The notes under the pieces are model-generated. The model ran no database searches, had not been told where the DNA came from, and saw only the letters and a program-made list of their open reading frames with translations. A program made the position numbers and the translations under genes. Below are positions 48,079-56,170 of a stretch of 64,000 nt of DNA, piece by piece; the stretch's first letter is position 1; every line of letters begins with the position of its first letter. Source of the DNA: Shinella sp. WSJ-2 (GTDB lineage Bacteria; Pseudomonadota; Alphaproteobacteria; Rhizobiales; Rhizobiaceae); NCBI RefSeq assembly GCF_003432075.1, contig NZ_QWBU01000002.1, positions 62,001 through 126,000 of the forward strand, read 5' to 3'.

Positions 48079-49203
48079 ATGCCGCACAAGGTTTCCCTCT
48101 CCCGCCTCAAGCTCACGGATTTCCGCAATTATGCGGGCCTGTCGCTGTCGCTCGACGGCCGGCATGTCGTGCTGACCGGACAGAACGGGGCGGGCAAGAC
48201 GAACCTCATGGAGGCCGTCTCCTTCCTCTCGCCCGGCCGGGGTCTTCGCCGCGCCGCCTATGCGGATGTGCCGCGTGCCGGCAGCGATGGCGGTTTCTCC
48301 GTCTTTGTCACGCTCGACGGCATGATGGGCGAGGTCGATATAGGCACCGGCACGGACGGCGGCGATGAGGGCACGGCGCGAAAGCTGCGCCTGAACGGCA
48401 CGGCGGTGAAAACCGTCGATGAGCTGCTCGATCACCTGCGCGTCGTCTGGCTGACGCCCTCCATGGACGGCCTCTTCACCGGCCCCTCGGCTGATCGCCG
48501 CCGCTTCCTCGACCGGCTGGTGCTGTCGCTCGATCCCGAACATGGCCGCCGCGCGGCGGATTTCGAAAAGGCGATGCGCGGCCGCAACCGGCTCCTGTCC
48601 GACCACCGGCCCGATCCCGCATGGCTGACGGCGCTGGAAAAGCAGATGGCCGAACTCGGCATAGCCATGGCCCATGCCCGCCACGAGCTCGTCAGCCTGC
48701 TTTCCGGCCTGGTGGAGGCCGCCCGCGACGACGGGCCGTTCCCCTCCGCCACGCTTCGCCTCTCCGGCTTTCTCGATGACGAATGGCAGCGCCCGGCATA
48801 CGAGATCGAGGAAATCTATCTCGATATGCTACAAAGCGGACGTTACCGCGACGCCGCCGCCGGCCGCACGCTGGACGGGCCGCACCGTGCCGACCTGCTG
48901 ATCCGCCATCGCGAGAAGGATATGGAGGCCGAGCGCTGCTCGACGGGCGAGCAGAAGGCGCTCTTGATCGGCCTCATCCTCGCCCATGCCGGGCTTGTCG
49001 CCGGCATGACCGGCCATGCGCCGGTGCTGCTGCTCGACGAGATCGCCGCCCATCTCGACGAGGGCCGGCGCGCCGCGCTGTTCGACCGGGTCGATGCACT
49101 CGGCGGCCAGTCCTTCATGACCGGCACGGACCGGTCGATGTTCGATGCGCTCGGCGACCGAGCGCAATTTCTCACCGTCTCGAACGGAGGCATTTTGGCA
49201 TGA
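48079..49203 (+). CDS. recF: DNA replication and repair protein RecF
   Basis: SMC-like ATPase of 374 residues that loads RecA at gaps with RecO and RecR. Seen are LKLTDFRNYAGLSLSLDG, Walker A GQNGAGKTNLMEA, signature CSTGEQKALLIGLILAHA and Walker B PVLLLDEIAAHLDEGRR. The ATG at 48079 matches the family N-terminus, although the frame is open upstream and there is no strong Shine-Dalgarno. Its stop overlaps the next ATG (ATGA). Confidence 0.96.
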   Translation: MPHKVSLSRLKLTDFRNYAGLSLSLDGRHVVLTGQNGAGKTNLMEAVSFLSPGRGLRRAAYADVPRAGSDGGFSVFVTLDGMMGEVDIGTGTDGGDEGTARKLRLNGTAVKTVDELLDHLRVVWLTPSMDGLFTGPSADRRRFLDRLVLSLDPEHGRRAADFEKAMRGRNRLLSDHRPDPAWLTALEKQMAELGIAMAHARHELVSLLSGLVEAARDDGPFPSATLRLSGFLDDEWQRPAYEIEEIYLDMLQSGRYRDAAAGRTLDGPHRADLLIRHREKDMEAERCSTGEQKALLIGLILAHAGLVAGMTGHAPVLLLDEIAAHLDEGRRAALFDRVDALGGQSFMTGTDRSMFDALGDRAQFLTVSNGGILA

Positions 49204-49967
49204 CCGATCCGCTCAGCCCTGAAGAAATCGACCGGTACCGCCGCCATATCGTGCTCGCCGAAATCGGCGGTTCCGGCCAGCAGAAGCTGAAGGCGGCGAA
49301 TGTGCTTGTCGTCGGCGCGGGCGGTCTCGGAGCGCCTGTTATTCAGTATCTCGCCGCCGCCGGCATCGGCCACATCGGTGTACTCGACGACGACACCGTC
49401 TCGCTCTCCAACCTCCAGCGCCAGGTGATCCACGACACCGCGGGCCTGGGTACGCCGAAGATCGAGAGCGCCGAGGCTGCCGTCGCCCGCCTCAATCCGC
49501 ATGTGCGGTTTTCCGGTCTCGCCGAACGGCTGACCGCGGAGAATGCGGCCCGCTTGTTAGCCGGCTATGATCTCCTGGTCGATGGCTCCGACAATTTCGA
49601 CACGCGCTATGCTGCCGCCGATGCGGCGGAGGCCGCGCGCATCCCGCTGGTGACCGGCGCCGTCGGCCGTTTCGATGGTTCGCTGACCGTGCTGAAGCCC
49701 TATGAGACAGCCGCGGACGGCCGGGACAATCCCGGCTACCGCGACCTTTTCCCGTCCGCACCCCCGCCCGGTGTGGTACCGGCCTGCGCGGAGGCGGGCA
49801 TCGTTGGCGCGCTGACCGGCGTTGTCGGCACGCTGATGGCGATGGAGGTCATCAAGCTGGTGACCGGCGCCGGCGAGCCGTTGGTTGGCCGGCTTCTACT
49901 CTATGACGGGCTGGCGGCCCGTTTCGAAACCATGAAATATGCAAGGCGCCGGGTCGCCGGAGCGTGA
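49200..49967 (+). CDS. MoeB/ThiF-like adenylyltransferase without zinc cysteines
   Basis: E1-like enzyme of 255 residues that would adenylate the C-terminal glycine of a sulfur-carrier protein (MoaD or ThiS). It has VVGAGGLGAPVIQYLAAAG (ATP site), DDDTVSLSNLQRQVIHD and VDGSDNFDTRY. The region that normally reads CYRCLFP reads GYRDLFP here, and the C-terminal CxxC is absent, so the structural zinc is lost. A lone Cys remains in VVPACAEAG. GGAGG lies before the ATG, which overlaps the recF stop. Confidence 0.9.
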   Translation: MTDPLSPEEIDRYRRHIVLAEIGGSGQQKLKAANVLVVGAGGLGAPVIQYLAAAGIGHIGVLDDDTVSLSNLQRQVIHDTAGLGTPKIESAEAAVARLNPHVRFSGLAERLTAENAARLLAGYDLLVDGSDNFDTRYAAADAAEAARIPLVTGAVGRFDGSLTVLKPYETAADGRDNPGYRDLFPSAPPPGVVPACAEAGIVGALTGVVGTLMAMEVIKLVTGAGEPLVGRLLLYDGLAARFETMKYARRRVAGA

Positions 49968-50437
49968 CGGCGATCCTCCGCATCGATGCAGGCTTTCAGC
50001 GGTGGGACGACCTCCTGGCGCTCATCCTCGAGGCCTTCGCCTCCATGGACGGGGTCATCGACCCGCCGTCTTCCGCGCACCTGCTGACCCCGGCCTCGCT
50101 CGCCGCCCGAGCACGGGCTGAAATCGCCTACGCGGCCGTGGAGGGCCAAAGGCTGCTCGGCTGCATCTTCTGCCGGCCCGAACCCGAAGCGCTCTACATC
50201 GGCAAGCTCGCCGTCGCGCCGGCCCTTCAGGGCCGGGGCGTGGGGCGATTGCTGATGGCGGCGGCCGAAGAGCTGGCACGCGGCCTGCGCTTGCCGGCAT
50301 TGCGGCTCGAAACGCGCATCGAACTCACCGGCAATCACGTAACCTTCGCGCACTGGGGTTTCGTCCGGACGGCCGAAAACGCCCATCCCGGTTTTACCCG
50401 CATCACCTCGGTCGAGATGCGTAAGCGTCTCGACTAG
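49964..50437 (+). CDS. GNAT family N-acetyltransferase
   Basis: A 157-residue acetyltransferase with the acetyl-CoA loop in LAVAPALQGRGVGRLLMAAAEELA and the C-terminal beta strand LRLETRIELTGNHVTFAHWGFV. It starts with GTG overlapping the upstream stop (GTGA), so recF, the MoeB-like gene and this gene form a tightly coupled unit. Substrate unknown. Its stop overlaps the end of the convergent dehydrogenase gene. Confidence 0.88.
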   Translation: MTAILRIDAGFQRWDDLLALILEAFASMDGVIDPPSSAHLLTPASLAARARAEIAYAAVEGQRLLGCIFCRPEPEALYIGKLAVAPALQGRGVGRLLMAAAEELARGLRLPALRLETRIELTGNHVTFAHWGFVRTAENAHPGFTRITSVEMRKRLD

Positions 50438-51438
50438 ATCCGGCTCGGCAGCACGCGGTCCGGCGGGCGGTGGCCGTCGAAGAAGGTGCGGATGTTGATG
50501 ACGACCTTCTCGCCCATGTCGACGCGGCCTTCGATCGTCGCCGAGCTCATATGCGGCAGAAGCACGACCTTGCCTTCGGCGGCGAGCTTCAGGAGCTTGG
50601 GGCTGACCGCGGGCTCGTTTTCGAAGACGTCGAGGCCGGCACCCGCGATCTTGCCCTCGCGCAGGCACTTGATCAGCGCCGTCTCGTCGATGATGCCGCC
50701 GCGCGCCGTGTTGACGATATAGCTCGTCGGCTGCATCAACTCGAGCCGGCGGGCCGAGAGCAGATGGAAGGTCGCGGGTGTCGAGGGGCAGTTGACCGAG
50801 ACGATATCGACGCGCGCCAGCATCTGGTCGAGGCTGTCCCAATAGGTCGCTTCCAGCGCGTCTTCCGTGTCCGGGCGCACGCGGTGGCGGTTGTGATAGT
50901 GAATGGAGAGGCCGAAGGCCTTGGCGCGCTTGGCGACCGCCGTGCCGATGCGGCCCATGCCGATGATGCCCAGCCGCTTGCCCCAGATGCGGCGGCCGAG
51001 CATCCATGTCGGCGACCAGCCGGCCCATTCGCCCTTGCGGTCGGTCAGGATATGCGCACCCTCGGCAAGGCGCCGGGGGGCGGCGAGGATCAGCGCCATC
51101 GTCATGTCGGCGGTGTCTTCGGTCAGGACGTTCGGCGTGTTGGTAACGGTGATGCCCCGCTTGGCGGCCGCTTCCACGTCGACATTGTCGACGCCGTTGG
51201 AAAAGCACGCGATCAGCTTCAACTGAGGGCCGGCCTGCTCGATCAGCGCGGCATCGATCCGGTCGCCGAGGGTGGGCACCAGAACGTCGGCGCTCTTCAC
51301 GGCGGCGACGAGCTCCGGCTGGCTGCGCGGCTTATCGTCGATGTTGAGCTCTGCGTCGAACAGTTCGCGCATCCGGGTCTCCACCACCTCGGGCAGGCGG
51401 CGCGTGATATAGACCTTCGGTTTTTTCTTCTGCGTCAT
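50434..51438 (-). CDS. D-isomer 2-hydroxyacid dehydrogenase (glyoxylate/hydroxypyruvate reductase-like)
   Basis: NAD(P)-dependent dehydrogenase of 334 residues. Dinucleotide loop LGIIGMGRIGTAVAKRAKAFG; catalytic Arg in VNTARGGIIDE, Glu in DVFENEPAV and His in LLPHMSSATIEGR. Motifs resemble GyaR/GhrA-like glyoxylate reductases, so it may connect with the glyoxylate route encoded in region 2, but substrate cannot be fixed from sequence. Confidence 0.93.
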   Translation of the reverse strand: MTQKKKPKVYITRRLPEVVETRMRELFDAELNIDDKPRSQPELVAAVKSADVLVPTLGDRIDAALIEQAGPQLKLIACFSNGVDNVDVEAAAKRGITVTNTPNVLTEDTADMTMALILAAPRRLAEGAHILTDRKGEWAGWSPTWMLGRRIWGKRLGIIGMGRIGTAVAKRAKAFGLSIHYHNRHRVRPDTEDALEATYWDSLDQMLARVDIVSVNCPSTPATFHLLSARRLELMQPTSYIVNTARGGIIDETALIKCLREGKIAGAGLDVFENEPAVSPKLLKLAAEGKVVLLPHMSSATIEGRVDMGEKVVINIRTFFDGHRPPDRVLPSRI

Positions 51439-51619
51439 GGGATGTTCCGGCGTCCTGTTGACGGGTCCTTAACCAAGTTGGGCAAGGATTGCTTCATCAG
51501 GGGCATTTTCTACCAGACCCGGTCGCGAAGACAATCCGCCCGTCGTGCGGTCCCCGCGATTTGCTACCGCTGACCGGCATGGCAGCCCGATGCCTCCTCA
51601 AAATCTGTGCGGATCGTCC

Positions 51620-52159
51620 ATGCGTAACCTTGTCGTGCGTCTCAGCCTCGTCGCCCTTGCGGGCATCATCCTTTCCGTCGCCGGCCTCCAGTCGGCCCAT
51701 GCCCAGGCGGCCAAGGGCCCGAGTGGCCTGCCGCTGCCGCGCTTCGTCAGCCTCAAGGCCAAGAGCGTCAATCTGCGCGTTGGCCCGAGCGTCGATTATG
51801 CGGTGTCCTGGCGCTATCTGAAATCCGGCGTACCGGTCGAGATCATTCAGGAGTACGATAACTGGCGCCGCATCCGCGATGCCGACGGCACGGAAGGCTG
51901 GGTGAACCAGGCGCTGCTGTCGGGCGAGCGCACGGCCGTCACCGCGCCGTGGATGCGCGGCAAGGGCGAGAACGTCTTCGTCAACATGCGCCGTGAGGGC
52001 ATGTCGAACGCCACACTGGTGGCCAAGATCCAGCCCGGCGTCGTCGTCAAGGTCGGCGAGTGCAACGGCGACTGGTGCCGTGCCGAAGTGGACGGCACGG
52101 CCGGCTGGGTCTCGCAGAACGAGATCTGGGGCGCCTATCCGGGCGAAGCCTTCAAATAA
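51620..52159 (+). CDS. Exported SH3-domain protein
   Basis: A 179-residue protein with a signal peptide ending in SAHAQA and two bacterial SH3-like repeats (SLKAKSVNLRVGPSVDYAVSWRYLKSGVPVEII and EGMSNATLVAKIQPGVVVKVGECNGDWCRAEVDGTAGWV). Such proteins bind cell-wall peptides or act in envelope stress. The start at 51620 has CGGAT upstream; longer versions are open. It overlaps the end of the convergent adenosine kinase gene by eight bases. Confidence 0.87.
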   Translation: MRNLVVRLSLVALAGIILSVAGLQSAHAQAAKGPSGLPLPRFVSLKAKSVNLRVGPSVDYAVSWRYLKSGVPVEIIQEYDNWRRIRDADGTEGWVNQALLSGERTAVTAPWMRGKGENVFVNMRREGMSNATLVAKIQPGVVVKVGECNGDWCRAEVDGTAGWVSQNEIWGAYPGEAFK

Positions 52160-53144
52160 GGCCTGATTTCTTGGCCTCCGCCGCCAGCGATTGCAGCGGC
52201 CGGGGGCCGATTTGCTGGATGACGAGGCCGGCGGCAAGGCTGCCGAGGCGGCCGCAATCGGCAAGCGTGCGGCCGGCAGTATAGCCATACAGGAAGCCGG
52301 CGGCATAGAGATCGCCGGCGCCCGTCGTGTCGACGACCGAGGGAACGCTGATCGCTTCCACCTTGGTGCGCTCGCCCTTCGACAGGATGATCGAGCCTTC
52401 CTCGCTCATCGTCACCGCCGCGAGGCGGCAATCCTGCGCAATCTTCGTCAAGGCTTCTTCAAAGTCTTCCGTCTCGTAGAGCGCCAGCGCTTCGGCCTTG
52501 TTGGCAAAGACGATATCGACGGTGCCGGAGCGCATCAGGTCGAGGAACTCGCCGCGGTAGCGGTGCACGCAGAAACTGTCAGACAGCGTCATCGACATTT
52601 CGCGGCCGTGGGCATGCGCAATGCGGGCGCATTCGCGAATCGCGTCCTTGGCGCGCGGCGGATCCCAGAGATAACCCTCGAAATAGGTGACCTTGGCGTC
52701 GGCCACGACCTGCTCTTCCACATCCTCGGGACCAAGCTCCACGCAAGCGCCGAGATAGGTGTTCATCGAGCGCTCGCCGTCCGGCGTCACGAAGATCATC
52801 GAGCGGGCGGTCGGCGGAGGGCCGGCGAGCGGCTTCGTCTCGAAATGCACGCCCTGGGCGCGGATATCGTGGATGAAGATGTCGCCGAGCTGGTCGTTCG
52901 CCACCTTGCCGAAATAGGCCGCCTTGCCGCCGAAGCTCGCGACGCCCGAGGCGGTGTTGCCGGCGCTGCCGCCGGAGGCTTCGAGGGCGGGACCCATGCG
53001 CGAATAGAGCAGTTCGGCGCGTTCGGCATCGATGAGGTTCATCGCCCCCTTGATGATGCCGTTGTCCGTGATGAAGTTCTCGTCGCAGCGCGCGATGATG
53101 TCGACGATGGCATTGCCGACCGTCAGCACGTCGAATTTGGTCAT
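52152..53144 (-). CDS. Adenosine kinase (PfkB family)
   Basis: PfkB carbohydrate kinase of 330 residues resembling rhizobial adenosine kinases. N-terminal FDVLTVGNAIVDIIARC, glycine motif SGGSAGNTASGVASFGG, and the C-terminal catalytic signature DTTGAGDLYAAGFLYGY. It would salvage adenosine to AMP. A dispersed repeat copy lies just upstream at 53167-53211. Confidence 0.93.
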   Translation of the reverse strand: MTKFDVLTVGNAIVDIIARCDENFITDNGIIKGAMNLIDAERAELLYSRMGPALEASGGSAGNTASGVASFGGKAAYFGKVANDQLGDIFIHDIRAQGVHFETKPLAGPPPTARSMIFVTPDGERSMNTYLGACVELGPEDVEEQVVADAKVTYFEGYLWDPPRAKDAIRECARIAHAHGREMSMTLSDSFCVHRYRGEFLDLMRSGTVDIVFANKAEALALYETEDFEEALTKIAQDCRLAAVTMSEEGSIILSKGERTKVEAISVPSVVDTTGAGDLYAAGFLYGYTAGRTLADCGRLGSLAAGLVIQQIGPRPLQSLAAEAKKSGLI

Positions 53145-53166
53145 GCGGAAGTCCCGTCTCGATAAG

Positions 53167-53211
53167 CCTGCCGCGCAAAAGTGTTCAGCGGTTTTGCGGC
53201 AACGGCATGCG
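53167..53211. repeat. Dispersed palindromic repeat, copy 2 (inverted orientation)
   Basis: The core GCAAAAGTGTTCAGCGGTTT is the reverse complement of the core of copies 1, 3 and 4, with flanking arms GCCTGCCGCG / GCGGCAACGGC. Confidence 0.65.
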
Positions 53212-53264
53212 TCAAAAAAGTAAGAGCCGGGATTTGGTCATAATGGTTTTTGCGGAGTTTGAAA

Positions 53265-53300
53265 GAAAAAAGCCGCCGCGCCGTTTCCGGCGGGCGGCTT
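53265..53300 (-). terminator. Terminator after efp
   Basis: On the minus strand, AAGCCGCC-CGCCG / CGGCG-CGGCGGCTT with a GAAA loop and single bulge, followed by a T-rich run, 19 bases after the efp stop. Confidence 0.85.
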
Positions 53301-53318
53301 GATGTCGGCGAAAGCGGA

Positions 53319-53888
53319 TCAATCCTTGGCGCGTTCCACGTAGGAACCGTCTTCCGTCGCGATGACGACGCGCGTGCCGGCCGAGATGTGCGGCGGCACC
53401 AGCGTGCGAACGCCGTTCGACAGGATCGCCGGCTTGTAGGACGACGAAGCCGTCTGGCCCTTCACGACCGGTTCCGTCTCGGCGATTTCGAGCGTGACGT
53501 GACGCGGCAGGTCGATGGCGATGGCAACGCCTTCATGCACCGACAGGATGACCGTCATGCCTTCCTGGAGATAGGCCTTGAGGTCGCCGATGTCCTCTTG
53601 GGACATGGTGAGCTGGTCGTAGCTCTCCGGGTTCATGAAGTGGAAGCCTTCACCGTCCTCATAAAGGAAGTTGTGCTCGCGATCTTCGACGAAGGCGCGC
53701 TCGACCTGCTCGGTCGTGCGGTAGCGCTCGGAGACCTTCACGCCATCGGAGATGCGGCGCATGTCGATCTGCGTGACCGGCGTGCCCTTGCCGGGGTGGA
53801 AGTTCTGCGCCGTCAGCACGACATAGAGCTTGCCTTCGACCTCGAGGACATTGCCCTTGCGGACGGAAGAGGCGATGATCTTTACCAT
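53319..53888 (-). CDS. efp: Translation elongation factor P
   Basis: EF-P, 189 residues, relieves ribosome stalling at proline runs. Three beta-barrel domains; the modification loop reads NFHPGKGTP with Lys34 in the E. coli position, so it should be beta-lysylated. Divergent from epmA-epmB, which encode the modification enzymes, making this a self-contained EF-P module. Confidence 0.97.
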   Translation of the reverse strand: MVKIIASSVRKGNVLEVEGKLYVVLTAQNFHPGKGTPVTQIDMRRISDGVKVSERYRTTEQVERAFVEDREHNFLYEDGEGFHFMNPESYDQLTMSQEDIGDLKAYLQEGMTVILSVHEGVAIAIDLPRHVTLEIAETEPVVKGQTASSSYKPAILSNGVRTLVPPHISAGTRVVIATEDGSYVERAKD

Positions 53889-54037
53889 AAGTCTTCCTTG
53901 TAAGTGGATGGTTCGCGTCGTAGAGGACCGTTAAGGACGCTTCCCGGACGCTGAAAATCTGTATTCGGGGCCGCAACTACCCTATATCACGGCAAAAGAC
54001 CAGTCTTGCCGTCCGCATGGTCGAAGAAACCTGTCAT

Positions 54038-55102
54038 ATGAGCGTAACAAGCCAAAAACCTTCGCCCTGGTGGACGCCTGACGTCCATGCAGATCGCCGG
54101 GCGTTTCTGATGGCCCGCAACCGCATCCAGGCGGCGCTGCGCGTCTGGTTTTCCGCGCGCGATTTCGTCGAAGTCGATACGGCGACGCTGCAGGTTTCCC
54201 CCGGCAACGAGGCGCACCTGCATGCCTTTCGGACGACCGCCATCGGCCATTCGGGCGCGGAGACGCCGCTCTACCTGCATACCTCGCCGGAATTCGCCTG
54301 CAAGAAGCTTTTGGCGGCCGGTGAGAAGCGCATTGCCTGTTTCGCCCATGTCTATCGCAACCGGGAGCGCGGACCGCTGCACCACCCGGAATTCACCATG
54401 TTGGAATGGTATCGCGCCGGCGAGACCTATGACATGCTGATGGAGGATTGCGGAGAGATGCTGGCGTTGGCCGCCGAGGTCACCGGCGCCTCCATGCTCA
54501 CCTATCGCGGTGCCACCTGCGATCCGACGCTTGTACCCGAGCGGCTGGCGGTCGCCGCGGCCTTCCATCGCCATGCCGGCATCGATCTTCTGGCGACGAT
54601 CGCTCCCGACGGCGCGACGGACCGCGAGGCGCTTGCGACAGCTATGCGCGCTGCGGGCCTGCGGGTTGCCGAAGACGACACCTGGGCCGATCTGTTCAGC
54701 CGCGTTTTGGTGGAGAAGGTCGAACCCGAACTCGGCTTCGGCCGTGCCACCATTCTCTGCGAATATCCCACAGCCGAAGCCGCCCTGGCCCGCCCCGCGC
54801 CGCACGATCGCCGCGTGGCGGAGCGCTTCGAGCTCTATGCCTGCGGCGTGGAACTGGCGAACGCTTTTGGCGAACTGACGGACGCCGCCGAGCAGCGTCG
54901 CCGCTTCGAGCTGGAAATGGCCGAAAAAGCTCGTGTCTATGGCGAGACCTATCCGCTCGACGAGGATTTTCTGGCGGCGCTGGCGGTAATGCCCGCGGCA
55001 AGCGGCATCGCGCTCGGCTTCGACCGGCTCGTCATGCTGGCGACGGGCGCGTCACGCATCGATCAGGTGATCTGGGCGCCCGTGGCGGAGACCGCCCCTT
55101 GA
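54038..55102 (+). CDS. epmA: EF-P beta-lysylation ligase EpmA (GenX/PoxA)
   Basis: Class II lysyl-tRNA-synthetase-like enzyme of 354 residues without the tRNA anticodon domain; attaches (R)-beta-lysine to EF-P Lys34. Motif 2 FAHVYRNRERGPLHHPEFTMLEWYRAG; motif 3 GIALGFDRLVMLATGA. The start is uncertain between 54017 and 54038. Divergent from efp; epmB follows with overlap. Confidence 0.94.
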   Translation: MSVTSQKPSPWWTPDVHADRRAFLMARNRIQAALRVWFSARDFVEVDTATLQVSPGNEAHLHAFRTTAIGHSGAETPLYLHTSPEFACKKLLAAGEKRIACFAHVYRNRERGPLHHPEFTMLEWYRAGETYDMLMEDCGEMLALAAEVTGASMLTYRGATCDPTLVPERLAVAAAFHRHAGIDLLATIAPDGATDREALATAMRAAGLRVAEDDTWADLFSRVLVEKVEPELGFGRATILCEYPTAEAALARPAPHDRRVAERFELYACGVELANAFGELTDAAEQRRRFELEMAEKARVYGETYPLDEDFLAALAVMPAASGIALGFDRLVMLATGASRIDQVIWAPVAETAP

Positions 55103-56154
55103 CCGTATCGCGTAGCCTCTCAACCGTGGACGATCTGGTCGCCGCCGGTCTCGTGCGGGACGACAGGCGCGCGCAAACGGCCGCCGTCGCCGAGCGCTAC
55201 GCGGTCGCCGTCACGCCGCCGCTCGTCGCGCTCATCGATGCAGACGACCCCAACGATCCCATCGCCCGCCAGTTCGTGCCCGATGCCGCCGAGCTGGTGA
55301 CGCTGCCGGAAGAGCGCGCCGACCCGATCGGTGACCTCGCGCACAGTCCTGTCGAGGGCATCGTGCACCGTTATCCCGATCGCGTGCTCTTGAAGGCCGT
55401 GCATGTCTGCCCCGTCTATTGCCGCTTCTGCTTCCGCCGCGAGATGGTCGGGCCGGAAGGCCTTGGCACACTGACGCCCGCTGCGCTCGATGCCGCCATC
55501 GCCTATATCGCCGGGCGGCCGGAAATCTGGGAAGTCATTCTGACAGGCGGCGATCCGCTCGTGCTGTCACCGCGCCGGCTGCGCGACATGATGGAGCGGC
55601 TTGCAGCGATCGATCATGTGAAGATCGTGCGCTTCCACAGCCGCGTTCCGGTCGTTGATCCTGCCCGGATCGATGCCGAACTGATCGACGCGCTGAAAGC
55701 CTCCGGCAAGACCACTTATGTCGCGCTGCACGCCAACCATCCGCGCGAATTCACCGAGGACGCCCGCGCCGCCATCGCCCGCATCGTCGATGCCGGCCTG
55801 GTTATGATCAGCCAGACGGTGCTGTTGAAGGGCGTCAACGACGACGAGGATGTGCTGGCCGCGCTGATGCGCAGCTTCGTCGAGAACCGGATAAAGCCCT
55901 ATTACCTGCACCATCCGGACCTCGCCCCCGGTACCGCGCATTTCCGCCTGACGCTCGCCGAAGGCCGGGCGCTGGTGGAGCGCCTGCGCGGCCGCGTCTC
56001 CGGCCTCTGCCAGCCCGCCTATATCCTCGACATCCCCGGCGGCCACGGCAAGGTACGCGCGGATTCCATGGCGGTGGAAGAGGCCGACGACGGCTGTTTC
56101 CGCCTGCGCGATTTCCGCGGCGAGACGCATCGCTATCCGCCGGAAGAGAATTAG
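55099..56154 (+). CDS. epmB: EF-P (R)-beta-lysine 2,3-aminomutase EpmB
   Basis: Radical SAM, PLP-dependent lysine 2,3-aminomutase of 351 residues making the beta-lysine used by EpmA. The cluster motif is CPVYCRFC (Cys104, Cys108, Cys111), followed by ILTGGDPLVLSPRRL and HANHPREFT. It starts with a TTG whose bases overlap the epmA stop (TTGA), so translation is coupled. The frame is open far upstream but only in an epmA-overlapping, non-family sequence. Confidence 0.93.
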   Translation: MTVSRSLSTVDDLVAAGLVRDDRRAQTAAVAERYAVAVTPPLVALIDADDPNDPIARQFVPDAAELVTLPEERADPIGDLAHSPVEGIVHRYPDRVLLKAVHVCPVYCRFCFRREMVGPEGLGTLTPAALDAAIAYIAGRPEIWEVILTGGDPLVLSPRRLRDMMERLAAIDHVKIVRFHSRVPVVDPARIDAELIDALKASGKTTYVALHANHPREFTEDARAAIARIVDAGLVMISQTVLLKGVNDDEDVLAALMRSFVENRIKPYYLHHPDLAPGTAHFRLTLAEGRALVERLRGRVSGLCQPAYILDIPGGHGKVRADSMAVEEADDGCFRLRDFRGETHRYPPEEN

Positions 56155-56170
56155 GCCTTAAAAGCCTTTC

